Shown: positions 26,785 through 40,169, counted from the stretch's first letter. The stretch: DNA of 64,000 nucleotides from Ciona savignyi (GCA_000149265.1 CH003098.1:277279-341278), one strand, 5' to 3'. Numbers and translations are program-made. Notes: generated by a model not told the origin, from the letters alone.

Positions 26785-28030
26785 AAATTAATCGACTTCG
26801 GCCATTTTGTCTTCTTGCCGCGGGGCAGCTCCACGGTCACGTGACCACGAGATATTATAAGCATATAGGAATAATGCACAAGCTCAGAAGAAGTTACTCG
26901 CCGGTGCACCTGCACCTCCCAGTAGCGATATAGTCGGGGTATCTTACTTACTTGGTGACAGGATAGAAAATTAGCTGTATAGGTTTTTGATAATGGTGGA
27001 ACATATGCTGATCCAAACGGTACTGAATCTCTCACGAAAGTTGCGCACTGTTTCGTTAGAAATAACGGATGTATTTGTAAATAATTTAACGATTAGTAAG
27101 CCGTATATACAAATCAGTTTTACAACTCCTCGTCGGCGTCGGAAACTTTGGTTCGTTAAAACGCGTGTAATATCCGCATTGTATAACTACGTGGCGTGTT
27201 ATCATGTCGCTTTGGTCGTCAAAATCAAATTGGCCAATCCAATAAACAAACTTGCTGTCTTGCCGATGACCCGCGAAAAGTCGCTTTCAATGTTTTGTTT
27301 ACGGACGACCTCGTCACTTCTAAACTTTGCTGTACACGTAACGACAAGTCCACGTCATGCCGCCGTTTGCTCCATATAGCTGTAAAATTCGATATTCTCA
27401 TGCGACCCATGTGTTTTATGCCGCAAAGTTTGCAGTTGATTGTCAGAACCGTTTTCGCACTATCAGCGACTGTTCGTTTTTTCGCACTTGAGTTGTAGTC
27501 AGTTTTGTGCCGGTGATTTTTTATCCGCGGGAAAACATCAATAAATGGTCGTTTAAATACGAAAATGAATATAGTTATGCGGAGAAAATTGGGTGCTTTG
27601 TGCGGCTTGCATGAAATATTCATGGTCACCGACAAAGGGTCTAGCGAAGACAGCGTCCTAAAAAATAAAATTATTTTTACCAAGTTTCGCGAGAATACGT
27701 GAGCGTTTCGGAATTCCGGTCAGTTGCCGCTTAACATATGGAGGTGGACTGATGACGTAGATACTCTACCATTATGACGGAATAATTAAATCCCACGTGG
27801 TATGTTAAATGCTGGCTAGGTTTTAATTGCGACGATGAACTGTTTTTTTCGGCTGCTGGACCAGGACACGATTTCTACTTCATATATTAATCCGAGTCTC
27901 CGAGCCGCACTACAAAAATGACCGGTCCGGATAGATGCTCGTTAATTAAGAGGCTTTAAAAGCGTCTAATGCAATATGCGAATTGATGGCAGGCGTTCTA
28001 AACCATATCCTCTCTGTGTTTTATTTTCAG

Positions 28031-28066
28031 ACTTATATATACAGCAGCTGAAACATAGTTGTTGAG
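28031..28066 (+). other. Possible 36-nt non-coding exon (acceptor and donor in frame of a TATA-like motif)
   Basis: TTTTATTTTCAG precedes and GTAAGTATAT follows a 36-bp segment, i.e. a strong acceptor and a near-consensus donor at mini-exon spacing. It also holds TTATATATA, so the donor could instead belong to a short 5' exon starting near 28060. It could be a 5' UTR exon of the ZP gene 4.6 kb downstream, but nothing in the sequence proves a link. Confidence 0.2.
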
Positions 28067-31000
28067 GTAAGTATATATACAAGTTTGTTTGTTTTGTTGA
28101 AGAAAATCGGAAGTTGTGAAGAGAGATCTTTGTAGCGAAAATTCAACACAAAAGTAAGCGCTTCATATTTATTTAAAATATTATTTTTATTTCAATTTAT
28201 ATTATTAAATCAAAATTTTTAAATACGGTTAAAAGTGATTGCATTAATAAATCAATTTGGGGATGCTGCGGTTTGTTTTTTAATTTTTTGGAGTTATTTC
28301 TTGGGTGCTGGTTATACAATTACAATTACGCTCAAGTTACCACATTTGATACGACTTTTTATCTACGATTCCATACATACCACCCATAACGACGGGCTTA
28401 CGGTGAAAAAGAACGTAATCCCCAATTTGAAATTCAATACGGGAGACTAGAGGTAGTGGCGCTTTTGCCTTGAGTCTTGACCTTTGTAGTTTGAACTACA
28501 CCAATGCTCACGTACAAACTTAATGACTAAACACAGCCTCAGCTGTTCTAGCGAAGTGTGTATACTTTCGCGTTCTCCGTAGCTTCGTTTGTTTAGAAAT
28601 GTCCCCAAAATGTCGTAAATTAATTTTTGTCTCCGCGTAATTTGGTCTTCGTCGGATTTTGGGTAAAAACAAGACGTCAGCCGATAAGTTATATTTGTAA
28701 ATAACATTTATAGATGTAAAAAATCGAAAGGATAAAAGAATTGCCTTTTATCTTAATAAAATAGACGACATAACTTATGTAGATAAACCAACCCATCTGC
28801 TTAATAACAATTACCTTAAATTCGAAGGCCTGTTTATCAGAAATTGCAATTTCCATAATTTTGTAAATGTCATATAAGTGCCTAAATTCAAATTAATGAG
28901 GCAATTTGCTATTATCCTACATGAACAACGCATTACAAGGTCACGAAGACGTGCAATTAGACTTTACGACATCTAAATGAACGCAAAAGGAGACAGATCA
29001 CCTTCGTGCAAGCACCGTATTATTACTTCGATTAAAATTTTGTCGAATGACTAACCATCTTAAAATGCAGTAACATATTTCGATGTAGGTTTCTATATAC
29101 CGCATAAGGATTCAATGTCCCCCAAACACATTTCAGCAGTAAACGAACCCGACTTATACGTGTCTTAAAACAAAGTCAGTTGTCCTATGGTTTTAGGTGA
29201 TAAAGATACCTTTATCAAAATCAACCGAGACGATAATTTATTTCGGTTTACAGACTCGATTTTTACGCTAACCATTAAACGGTCTAATTTAGTCATTCGC
29301 ATTTTACTGTTGTGTACTCTTGATCTAGGGAAATTAGACATTTCTGAGTAACGCACGTAAAGCTGTAAAACGCGCGGATTTACAAGTGGTTTTACTAAAC
29401 AAATCGGCCGGTTGTTGTTGGACAGGTCAGCATGTCCCTGGTACGGGTCATTGCATGTCTCCCGCAGATTTATGGGCTCCATATAACAATGTACGCTCAT
29501 TTGTGATAAAATCTGCAAAATTGCCAGGTTGTCTTCACTGGCATTTCCAGTTGGCTGTCATAACAGGACCAGCGGGCACAGGGCTGGAACATAGGTCAGT
29601 GAATCTTCGCGAAGAAAAATAAATAAGATCGCCGTCCGGCGATGGATAAATTAGATACAATTCGATAAATTGCCACGCACAATTTCGGCATCGGGTTTCA
29701 AACGGAACAAAGGGAATTAAATTTAGGCGTTGCCTCAAAATTTTTTGTAAAGTTTATACCGGGTTAAAACTCGGATCAATCATTTTTTATTAAATAAACA
29801 ATAGAGATCACTAGAGGTATGAAATTTTACCGGGTAAAATATAATCAAAAGAGTTCGAGAGATACAACTTATTTTTAAGCATTTTTGTCATCTTGTATTT
29901 GCACTAAGTACGTCTGCACTTCTTCACCGGCTGTACAATTTCTAATCACCATTCGCACTTGCGTTCCCCTGGTTTACAATCCTTTTTGAAAGCATTTGTT
30001 CGTTTTTCAGTCCAGAAACTGGCTATTTTATCTTTATCTTAATGTAAACTTCAGGGAGGGCAATCATGAAAATACTTTACCTGTTTCAATAATTTATTGC
30101 ACTTCATTAAAGCTGCCTGGGTGCTGCAATGTTTTTCTTTCTTATATGTTTGTCCAAACGCTTGTCAGTCGCACCAGAGCGATTATAATCAATAAACATT
30201 GCAGAATAACAAGAAAAATGTCCGTGTGATTGTGTGTAAAGGCTATTCTAATATTCAGGGGGGAAACGAACATCTAATAATCTAAAAATCATCATCCAGC
30301 AATCTAAGTGAGTTCACACTTTTAGTGTGCCACCCGTTTAACCCGGGATCACTTGACAGGACCTGTTATCCAATTCTGCATGCTGACCCCGGAATCGATC
30401 GTGCAACCCACTTGAAGTCGTTTGCGCAATGGTCCTTCGGTGACACAACCGCCTAAAAGAATTTACTTTATTTTGATATAATGGCATCATTATTTTCAAA
30501 GTTAAACTGCGTGTGATAACAAAAAAAACAGCTATAAAAGTTAAGTTCCGATACGCTACAAAGGCGCTTCTTTAAAAGTGCAAACCAAATACATTCATCT
30601 ACAACATTCTTGAAAACACATCAATTTTTATTTAAGGAAGTAAACGGATATCCCATTTCACTAATCTTTACGTGTGTGTATGTAATTTGTCGAACAAATC
30701 CCCATGGAACATAACTTTTCGACGGTTGTTTCAAACAAACCGAAATTCAATATACGTAATGGTCTGTTTGCTATAGACCTTTGCCACCAACAGTACGTGT
30801 AACACGTATCTGTAATTGACATGACACTCAAGTTACACAGTATGCCCGATATACGTGTCAATTTATTCACCGTCTCATAAAAAGTATAAAAACGTATTTT
30901 CTACGTATATTTATTACAAATTGATAACAATTTTATTTATAACATCCGAACTGCCATTTTGCCACGCTGCTTTTGTTGTTAAAGCTCGTTTGTAAATAAA

Positions 31001-32667
31001 ACGACATTAAATTAGCCGAAATTATAATCGTAATTAATTTAATTATGACACGGAAAAACTTGAATCGTTTTTATGATTATGTTTAATTTGTAATACAATT
31101 ATATGAATTGCATTATAAACTGGTGTAGCTTTTATAGCGTGCAATTTTATTGTTTAAAGGTAAATTGTCTTAAATAATAATATGACATTAATACTAAAGA
31201 ATTTAGTTTGCGCCATTAATAAGTTTAATCAGTTTATTTTTGACTACTGCACAGTCGAAATAACACTTTTATAAAATATATTCTTTTAGAAATACAAAAA
31301 ATATACTTAAATTTCCTGTCCGGCCTTATTCTCAAATCCCTTTATAAGTATTAATTCATTGCGTTTGTTTATTAGAATTTCCACGGGAGATTTAATGCGA
31401 TTTCACACTTCGGCAATATTAGTAAATAACGTCAAATCTGTTTCATAACATAAATTATGTTCAAAATTAGGTATCTTCACTTTTTAATTAAAAGTTTATT
31501 TACATCATAAAACCTTTGCGTAATCCTATTATTCCACCTTTGTATTTGCTAATTAGGACACAATAAACGTGTATTGCGAAGCAAGAAGTAAAGTTCAGAC
31601 TGATATACACGTGTTGCTTTGACATGCGTCGGCCATTCCATAATCTTCGGAATCCGATTTGGAGCTGATACGTTACAATCCTATCTTTGTGCTCAATGTG
31701 GAATAATAAAACACAGTAATCCACGCGTGTGGCGTAAAAGCCTTGAAATCCTTTCACGACAGGCCATCAAAATAAGCGGGTGTTTCCACAACAGTTCCGA
31801 AACTGCTTATAGCATATCGCACCTGCTATGAATTCCAATTAATTAGACTTGTGTAACTCGATCTTGAACAATTTCATATAAAACACGCGAACGTTGGATA
31901 AAATTATTTTAATACAACCATTGCTTTGTCAATTGATGCTATAACATCGCTTGTGCATATTTAATAAAGATCACGTCTATTCTAATATAGGATTTTTTGA
32001 TTCAGTTTGTAATTATTAAATTAAACTATAGTTTACTATAAAAGACATATTCTCGGTTATACGGCATAACACTTTTGCAATGTTGTATGAGAAACTGCAA
32101 TCTGGTAGGTTTAATTAGTCAAATATAAATATTTACTTGAGCAATCTACTATCTCAGTTGAGTAACCGACGCCTCGAGCTAGCGTCCTGCATAGAACAAA
32201 CGTCCCTGATCTCAGTAACTTTGATCGTAATGGATTTGAGACACGATAATCAGACTCGGTTTGTTATGGTATATTAGGTCATCCGTCCGTTTTGACATTG
32301 CTTCACATACACGACACTATCACATCGTTTTGTGGGCACTTTCAAGGCCGTGAAATTCCGATAGGATCTTTCGAGAATGACGGTGGTTGCGCCTTTGACA
32401 ACTGGGCATTAATTAAAACAACCAGTAATTTTATAAAAATGCCCGGAACTCAAGGAGCCGTGCCAATCGGTAGCAAGTAGCTTTTCCTGAGACAAAATAT
32501 AGTCTTGGTACGGACTAAGCACTCCACATGACAGAAAAAACTAAAAAAAAAAAACATTTTAAAACGGTTAAAACTACAATGCCATGTGCCAGGACCCTGC
32601 ACCGAAAATGTGCAAGTTCCATGTTTAAAATACCAAGTCGTTTTATTTACAATTTATTTCTTTTTAG
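28067..32667. other. Intergenic region upstream of the ZP gene
   Basis: AT-rich, with short open frames only and no phase-consistent exon chain. A tRNA T-arm-like TCGATTCCGGGGTC is readable on the minus strand near 30390. This stretch probably holds the cis-regulation of the ZP gene, but I see no specific element to name. Confidence 0.45.
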
Positions 32668-32668
32668 T
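32653..32668 (+). promoter_or_regulatory. 3' splice acceptor directly before ZP start codon (probable SL trans-splice site)
   Basis: TTATTTCTTTTTAG followed by a single T and then ATG. An acceptor one base ahead of the ATG, with no convincing upstream donor exon nearby, is what spliced-leader trans-splicing looks like in ascidians. A cis-spliced 5' UTR exon is the alternative. Confidence 0.5.
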
Positions 32669-35600
32669 ATGAAGGCAATATTTCTCGTCATCGGATTTCT
32701 AGCTACGGCAGCAATCGCACAAGGTAATACGGCAAAGCTATTTAATTTCTTAGTATAGGCCCATTTTATTTTAAACTCCCCCCACCCCATTAAAAACAAG
32801 TTATTTCTTCTCGGTATTTTCGAACAGGCTTATTTATTTGTCGCAAGATGGTATCCTTTCTACTATTTATTTTCAATTAAACTTTAAATATAGTTGTAAA
32901 TAACACGAGTACGTAGGTGTGTCCACCTCCAAAACCATTTAAGCATACCTCGCTTTAACCACGGGTTGAGAGCACGAACATATCGTGTCACACAGTCTAA
33001 TAACTATCCACGCAAAGCACTGGGTTTTAATCACAGATCATCGTTTTTTCAGATGTGGTCCAGGTGTTCTGTTCTCAGTCCAGCATCACGGCCAAGATCC
33101 AGAAGGAGGTGGTGACGTCAGCGGGCTTTACGATGTCCGATGTTCATCTGAACGACAGGAGCTGTCCTTTTGACCAGGAAGAAGATACCTTTTTCATGAA
33201 AGTCATTTCACCGTTGAGTAGCTGTGGAACTCACCTTACGGTAAAACCTCAAACTTGCAACAGCGTACAATTATTTGAATATATAGGAAGGACGTATTTA
33301 CTGACGGGTAGTGAAATGGAACATTATACTCATGTTTATTATCATGGTTAAAAAAAACGAGAGTGTCCACAACCGGATTCCCCAAGAAATACTATTGTGT
33401 GTTGTTTGTAATAAAGATGTAACTGCTAGGACATTTTTTGTATTAATCCATCAAGTTGTGCCCACGAGAACGGCTGCTTTCGATCCACAAACTTTTAGAT
33501 GACGGTCCTTGGCGCTTCAATATGAAATAATCAGCATGTAGGTGTATGTTATAAAAAGTATTTCGGGATAAATAGACCTACTCTACGAGGCATATTTATT
33601 TTGATTCAACTGTGTAGGGTTTCCCAATTACACCTACCCAAATTCCAAGTAAATATATTATTTAATAAATACTAAATTAAAGAGATTTCCCGATAAAATT
33701 ACCTCCGTTCGCCCACTCTATAATACTTCAATGACCGAGTAATAAACAAGCAACCTGCTATGAAATATTCACGACCTGGCTTGCTATTATCTATATCGCT
33801 ATGAATAATGGAGTTGGTGCCTGGAGTAAAATGAATTGTGTTCGGCTGCGTGCCAACTTTTTTAGCAGCATTCTTGTGCATTACTCGTTGGCATGGATGC
33901 AAGAATAGACAACGCAGTCTGCAATTGGCCGCAAAGTTTAATTAAACTCGTTGCAAAACGCTGAAATGCCAGATTATTGATAATCCACACGTTTCAATGC
34001 TGTGTGTAAATGCAAAGGATCCCGATAACTTTTCACAAAATTTGCACCAGGTGACCTTATTTACCCAACAAACGCACTTCTACACACTGATGTTATCTTA
34101 AGTAGAATTTCATTTATGGCTGAACCGTATTCGAAATGTTTAAATTAAACAGATCAGGCGATAATTAATATAAACCGCGTTGCCCTTAGATGGAACCTCC
34201 GATATACTTTGCAGATGTGAATCAACAGTTGTTGCATGTACCTAATTAAAAGCATCAAAATACTCGGTACCGGTTAGAGTCACATCCTGAACACAGGCAT
34301 CTTTTCCAGGCCAACGACACTCACGTAGTGTTTAGCAACTCGATCTCGACAGTAGATACCGGTCCGACCTATCCGTACGGTGTCGTTGTTGGGCCGCAGT
34401 CGAACGACAAGGCTTTGAGCGCGTTCATCAAATGCACGTACAGAATCGACCTCAACGTGAGCACCATGTTCATCCCAAACATCACCATCATGTAAGTGTG
34501 AGAAGCCGGCAAACTTCAACTCAAACACTATGGTCAATTATATATTTAAATAAGAAGGAGAACTAGTTGTTCAGGGACTGAAAACGGAGTGAGATATAGC
34601 GTACCCATGTTTTTTCCCCGTGAGTGGGACAGCGACAATCGTATCCACAGTCAGATCGCCTCATGGCCTGCTTATACCCATACAACTTGTTATGTATGTT
34701 GCATAGGAGTGTTTGTGTAAATTCAGAATTAAGCAACATCCGGTAATAATAAAACGTACAATTTGTTTGACAATAAATACAGCATATTATCTAATTATCC
34801 CATTATAAGAACTTTATAGTAACTATACTACAAAATAGTAGATATATATTATGAAATTTATATATTATGAATAAACTGTATACTAGGTTTTTTAACTGTA
34901 CAGCAGCGCCACTTCGCGATTAAAAATCATAATATTTAACTTTATCTTTAAAATGTTTTATCAATTATACTTTAAAAGGGACGTGTTTCATGTATTATGC
35001 TTAGTTTCACACTCTTAATAGGCTTGTTGTTAAGAGCGTTTTTTTAGAACAGAGTATATGTATCGGTTGCTTTAACCATTCGGCCACACTACCGTACGAA
35101 ATAATAAATAAACGGTGCAGCCAGTTTTTTAACTGTGCAGCAGCGCCACCGCGCGATTAAAAATATTACAACTATCTCCTTTCTCCTGCAGTCCCATCAG
35201 CGCCCCTGACGCGTTCGGAGTCGGCGAGTTCAGAGCTGCCATGGCACTCTACACCGACAATACTTACTTGACTGCATATTCCAGTCCTCCTGTAATGCAA
35301 CCTGACGAAACCCTATATGTTGGTATGTATTCTAATTGAGTGGTATCGCCCCTGACCGCCAGCCGAAAGGTGGAGTGATCGAAACCAGTACCTGCTAGTT
35401 TTTTTATGCAAAACGCACGATTTTAAAAAGCAATTTTTTCTACCGTATTGAATAAGCTCTAATAGCTTCCAAATTCATATATTCGATTTCGTAACACTGT
35501 TAACGACGAGTTTCTAATGATAACCGTCATCATAGAAACCCGAAGTCAATTGTCTTACCTTTATTGGCTAGGTTTATTGAGACCTTCATTAGTTTACACT

Positions 35601-38600
35601 TAAATCAAACACCCGTGTTTTTTAACGAAACCCCTTTTTCAGGTGTTACTCTCGTTGGTGACGTAAGCTCTGACGTATACCTCCTAATGAAGGAATGCTG
35701 GGGTACAGTTTCTGACAACCCAGGTGCCTCCCCCCAATACCCCTTAGTCCAAGCTGGGTGAGTGAAATGCTACCGCGCATACATTGTAATTTGCTCAAGG
35801 AATGCCCATAATTTATTTACAAGGAATACGCATAACTCTTTAAATATGTATGTTATTTATAGCTTCGTTATAGCCTACATTTCGATTGAACTTTCCTCTT
35901 GCCCCTTTTCTGTTTTGTACCTTTTGTGTTATCGTTATTCCCTATGATGTCTAACATGGTGTTTAAAAAAGAACGAGTTGTCTACACAGGTTGAAACTTT
36001 CATTGCATAATTTGGAGTGCAAGCTTTTCAGTTTTCTTAGATATGATTTATGAGGCATACCATATATATACTCAAACACCGATTTCTACATTAAAATGAT
36101 ATTCGTGACAAGTCCATTATAGGTTTAAAACTTGAACTGGTAAAAGGGGTATTGTAGCTGAATGGTAGCGAGAACGATTCATACTCAGAATGATAATAAA
36201 AACGGCATTTCTGACTTTCCAATAGCGGTTTCAAAATGTCGTCAGTAAAACAAAAACAAAACGGTTGGGTGACGAGTTCGTAAACAGATTTATTTTAACC
36301 TAATGACGCGCAAGTCAAGTGGTCCAAATCTTTCCAGGTAAAAAATATGTTGCAGAATGACTAGGGCGTGCGATTCAAACACAGCATTTAAACCAGTTCA
36401 TGTGACCAGTACATCGCGGGTTTAATACTGGACCACGTATAGATAAAATCGTGTGTTGTGCCCCAGAACTGATATAGATAATTTTTTCATTAATAGTTGT
36501 TTATTTTATTTTTATTTTTTTAGTTAAGTTTTGAAGCCATGATGGGCCCGCCCCCAAGACCGTGTTTTGATATATTATTGTATATGAATCTGTGACGCAA
36601 ACCATTCTGCCACTCGTTCAATTGATATGGATAATTTGCAGCTCTTACAACAAACTCTGAGTTTTTTTACAACAAACTCCGAGTTCTTCCACTACGTATA
36701 AATAGCTCACGGCAATACGTTCCGTGTGACTGTAAAATAGTGAGATTCTTGATCATCGTCGTTATGGCTAAAATAAATACACCAGTGACCTCAATGCACA
36801 CAAACAAACCGTGCGTTTGCACGTTTGGTGACGAAATGTTTGTTGTTAAAATGGGAAATTTTTAAATAATCCTTTAGAACTGTCCGTGTGATTCTATCAT
36901 GGTAAAATACAGATAGCTTGGTTCACATTTAGAGGACATGTGAAAAATTCAATAGACTCTTTTGGATTAATACATCTTACAATAGACTTTCTAACAAACA
37001 ATCCGCTTTTAAAAAAATAAAAATCAGGAAAATATTGATTTTTTTTCGTAATATGGTATAAAGTTTTACGAATACTACGCATCATCATTCAAACTGGGAA
37101 TTCACGTTTTAAAGGATGCAATTGTTTTTTTCACTGCGCATGTACTTATTTCGCAATATAGATCGTCAGATTAAAATCGGTAGCGCAAATAACGTCAACT
37201 TCATTTCGTGATCGTCTTACGTCACGTTATATTTATTTCAATGGTGTTTCTGTAAAAAGTACCGCCAATTCCCTGAGGCTAATACAGTTCGTTTTCAAGT
37301 GATAGATTAATCGGAATTGACTAACCAAAGAAGACTTTAATATAAACCCCACAAAAACTATATATAATGATGACCTATTGTTTTAAGGCTTATAATAACA
37401 AAATACTAAAACATAAACAGCAGTCGCTTTAGACGCACTTATAGAGGTAGTCAAGTACTATGCCATTTTTACTAAACTGCATACGCCTTTCTTGTTCTCT
37501 GTCCAAGTCGGTTGGAATAGAACATTTTTAACCCGTTTTAAAATATCAATGTGGTTTGGTATTAACATGTGGCAGTTGTTTACAGACCATATAGAAAAAT
37601 AAGTTTAAAAAGATATTTTTTACATAGAATAACACTTATATTGTAACAAACAAGTAACCCGTACAGAGATTTTACCATGTAATATGTAACCCAAGGTCGA
37701 ATGTTGTTGAAATTTACGTGTAGATATCATTATAGATTACTAACTTTACAAACTTCACGGTAGTATACACGACTGTCCTTGGGAGACCTTGTAATAATTC
37801 GAACCAAATATAGCTCTAAGTCTATACCATGACAATTTTAACGCACTTGCCCGCCCCCGGCTATAACGGTCGCCGCCAAAAAAACGACGTCACTGTGGTA
37901 ATAACCGGTATTGCACAATTTCAAAAATAACCAAACAGTGCAAAAACAAGTACAGCTCCGGTCGCCATTGGCTGGTGATACTCGTGACGACTTGCGCCCC
38001 CCGGGCAAATAAAAGTAATCACTCTTCTGGGCCAATCAAAAGCAAGCTTTTCTTCTCTCCTGATTTTTCTGCTTCAACTTTAATTACCGATTATTCTCGC
38101 ATAATTGCAGCGTTCTACTCGCGCCAGTCCTCGGGCTATTCTAGGTAAAAGAGTGAAGGATTTTTGCACCGCATTATCTCGTTTCTTTTTTTCTCTTTGA
38201 GCGCTCCTCCTCGGAAAAAATGTAGGAAAAAACGCAAAATGAGTAAAATATGCGGTAACTCCTTGCTAAGGTTATCCAAATTGTAAAGCAAGCAGCACGA
38301 GTATTATGTACGAATTGCGTTTCGTGGCAGTTGTAAATCGGCTTCGGAGTGAAACGTGGCAATATGAGCTGGGTATATGATAGCAGTGTCCAGTACATTA
38401 CAACCAAGGTAGTGCAAGCTATGCAGAGCTGTATATATATGTGCATTTAAGTTAAGCTGAGTGTTGTATTAATATTGATTTGATTTTCAGGTGCCCTGTT
38501 GCTTCCTCTGCTGATGGAGCTGTACGCGTCACGCAAAATGGTGTCAGTCACCAGGGAATGTGGAACAGTCCAGTGTTCAAGTTCGTAGGAAATGAACCGG

Positions 38601-39368
38601 AGTTCGAAAATGTGTGGCTCCATTGCAACCTTCAGATTTGCATCAACCGAAACTGCCAACCGGTAAGTAAAAAGGAAATTTCCGTGTTTTACTTTAAAAG
38701 ATTGGTTATAATAGCTTGTTCATTTCTTTAGACTTGCTCTACCCGTAAACGTCGTGCCGTTGATGGTGAAGGAAGACCAATCTGGGGACCAGAAGATCAC
38801 ATCCAGCCCAACATCATCACAGTTGGACCCATTACTCGACTAATTATCGAGAACATTTCAGAGAACCAAACCAGAGTTACCTACGAACAGAACTATCCGA
38901 ACCAGCAACCACACCCAATTTTGACAAACAATGGAGTCACCGGACAAGGTTTGTTCATTTTTGTACGCTTTTACGGGAGGACCTTTAGGCTGGTAAGCGT
39001 AACCTCTTGTAAATCTCCAACACTAAGCTTGGTTACAGCTCTGTTGAAGAATTGCAGGTGGTAGGTGCTATCCATGCATTATCATCAACCCCCCATTAAC
39101 ACGAAGATTTTTTTTTTTATTTGTAAGTTGCCTTTTCTTACAATATAGTCAAAGTTGTCACCACCTTTAAAATCGTTTGTTTTATTTAAATTTAGGCAAC
39201 ATGGGGTGGTCGTCGTCCAACACTGTTATCCTGGTGGCTGTTCTAGGAGGCTTGGCTCTCATTTGTATAATGCTGGCACTCATTGTAGTGATTATGCGCA
39301 TCCGTGGCCGCACCTCCAACACGGGCTTTGATCTTGGCGGCAACACTAACAAATCCTATGTGGCTTGA
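32669..39368 (+). CDS. ZP-domain type I membrane glycoprotein, 410 aa
   Basis: Eight exons: 32669-32723, 33053-33240, 34310-34491, 35192-35322, 35643-35757, 38491-38662, 38732-38948, 39196-39368; phases agree and the total is 411 codons with TGA. Residues 1-18 (MKAIFLVIGFLATAAIA-) form a signal peptide. The zona pellucida module follows almost at once: a ZP-N half with four Cys (VFC, SCPF, SCGT, KCTY) and a ZP-C half with six (ECWG, GCPV, HCNL, ICIN, NCQP, TCST). A furin-type RKRR is at 286-289, just after the module, where ZP proteins are normally cleaved for polymerisation. A transmembrane helix spans about 363-387 and a 23-residue cytoplasmic tail ends NKSYVA. N-glycosylation sequons include NDT, NVS, NIT, NIS and NQT. 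ZP proteins polymerise into extracellular matrices such as egg coats; which matrix this one serves cannot be told. Confidence 0.9.
34885..35168 (+). repeat. 45-bp direct repeats flanking a SINE relic in a ZP intron
   Basis: TTTTTTAACTGTACAGCAGC...CGCGATTAAAAAT at 34885-34932 recurs as TTTTTTAACTGTGCAGCAGC...CGCGATTAAAAAT at 35123-35168, with two or three substitutions. Between them lies a copy of the second SINE family (35012-35098). The second repeat abuts the acceptor of ZP exon 4 at 35192. Confidence 0.8.
35012..35098 (-). repeat. Second SINE family copy
   Basis: The minus strand reads GGTAGTGTGGCCGAATGGTT followed by AAAGCAACCGATACATATAC, the tRNA-like head with its A box. It lies in a ZP intron. 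Confidence 0.6.
35758..38490. other. Long fifth intron of the ZP gene (2.7 kb)
   Basis: The largest intron of this gene. It contains a second-family SINE copy at 36528, a tRNA-like A box (TAGCTGAATGG) near 36160 and otherwise unassigned AT-rich sequence. I found no extra exon: the flanking exons join in phase (GG|G TGC). Confidence 0.7.
36528..36625 (-). repeat. Second SINE family copy
   Basis: Minus-strand head GAGTGGCAGAATGGTTTGCG, then GATTCATATACAATAATATA, AAACACGGTCTTGGGGGCGG and GCCCATCATGGCTTCAAAAC. This copy extends further 3' than the others and helps define the family body. Confidence 0.6.
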
Positions 39369-39520
39369 TTTGCCGTGCGCTAATAAGCGTTTTGCTTTTT
39401 TATGCTCATCAGGGTACCCGCACCCAGTATTAAGTAACATTATCCGTTTTTCACGTCATAATTGTTTGTGTACAGAAATCACCTTACCACCATCTGCGTC
39501 AACACGCTAATCTCAGTTCA

Positions 39521-39526
39521 AATAAA
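39521..39526 (+). terminator. Polyadenylation signal AATAAA of the ZP gene
   Basis: Canonical hexamer 153 nt after the ZP stop codon, the first on this strand. Confidence 0.7.
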
Positions 39527-40163
39527 TACTAAAAACATAGCTTTAAGGCTTTCCGCCAGTGACGTACAAAGTTGCTGTATCATAGGCTAGGCCGGTTTAA
39601 GTAGTTGGTTAATTGCGGGCTAGTTCATTGTATCGCTTGTTTTTGCTGCTCGTCTTGGTTTCATACTTGCTGTTGCGTATACCACCGTCTGTAGGCACCG
39701 CATAGGTAATGATGTTGTATTGTAAATTTAATCCCTCCCGTGAATACAAAGTAATAATAACACCTAGTTTTCTTGTCCTGAACTAACCATTCGCATTTTG
39801 TGATCAATAAACAGCATTTGCTTGCAATGTGGGAGTTATAACAATACAGCGAGGTTTGAAAGTTGGAACACTACTTCGTAACGGACCTAAAGCTATATCG
39901 TAAAGTTTTTCATACGCCTCAGGGCAGGCTAAAACACCGCAGACGCGGTGTTGTTTTAAAACCGATTGGTAAAATGGACTTAAAAATGCTAAACTTATTT
40001 TTCGAATAAAGAAAGTTATTTCGTTTCCAACATGCCGCTGTTTTATGGAAAAAACGCAATAATTAATAGGTATCGATTTTGAAACCTTATCAAATTACAG
40101 TGTTGTAAGGTCTTGGTAGTACATTTACATCTCATTGAATAGCAGTCAAGACTCCCGTGTCGC

Positions 40164-40169
40164 TTTATT
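40164..40169 (-). terminator. Probable polyadenylation signal of the C1q gene
   Basis: AATAAA on the minus strand, about 405 nt after the C1q stop codon. The 3' ends of the ZP and C1q genes thus approach within about 650 bp. Confidence 0.5.

Larger units (their letters stand above)
22934..28030. other. Gene-poor intergenic region
   Basis: No exon chain with consistent splice phases was found on either strand. It contains an AT microsatellite, SINE relics, tRNA-like relics and, from about 24.5 to 28 kb, sequence with visibly more CpG than the rest of the window and several binding-site-like motifs. Two overlapping open frames of about 150 codons at 26.5-27.7 kb show no recognisable domain. 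Confidence 0.5.

Noticed and set aside
26562-27683. Two minus-strand open frames of 157 and 152 codons in the gene-poor block
   Set aside because: No recognisable domain, no phase-consistent splice partners, and competing open frames on the other strand; compositional chance is more likely.
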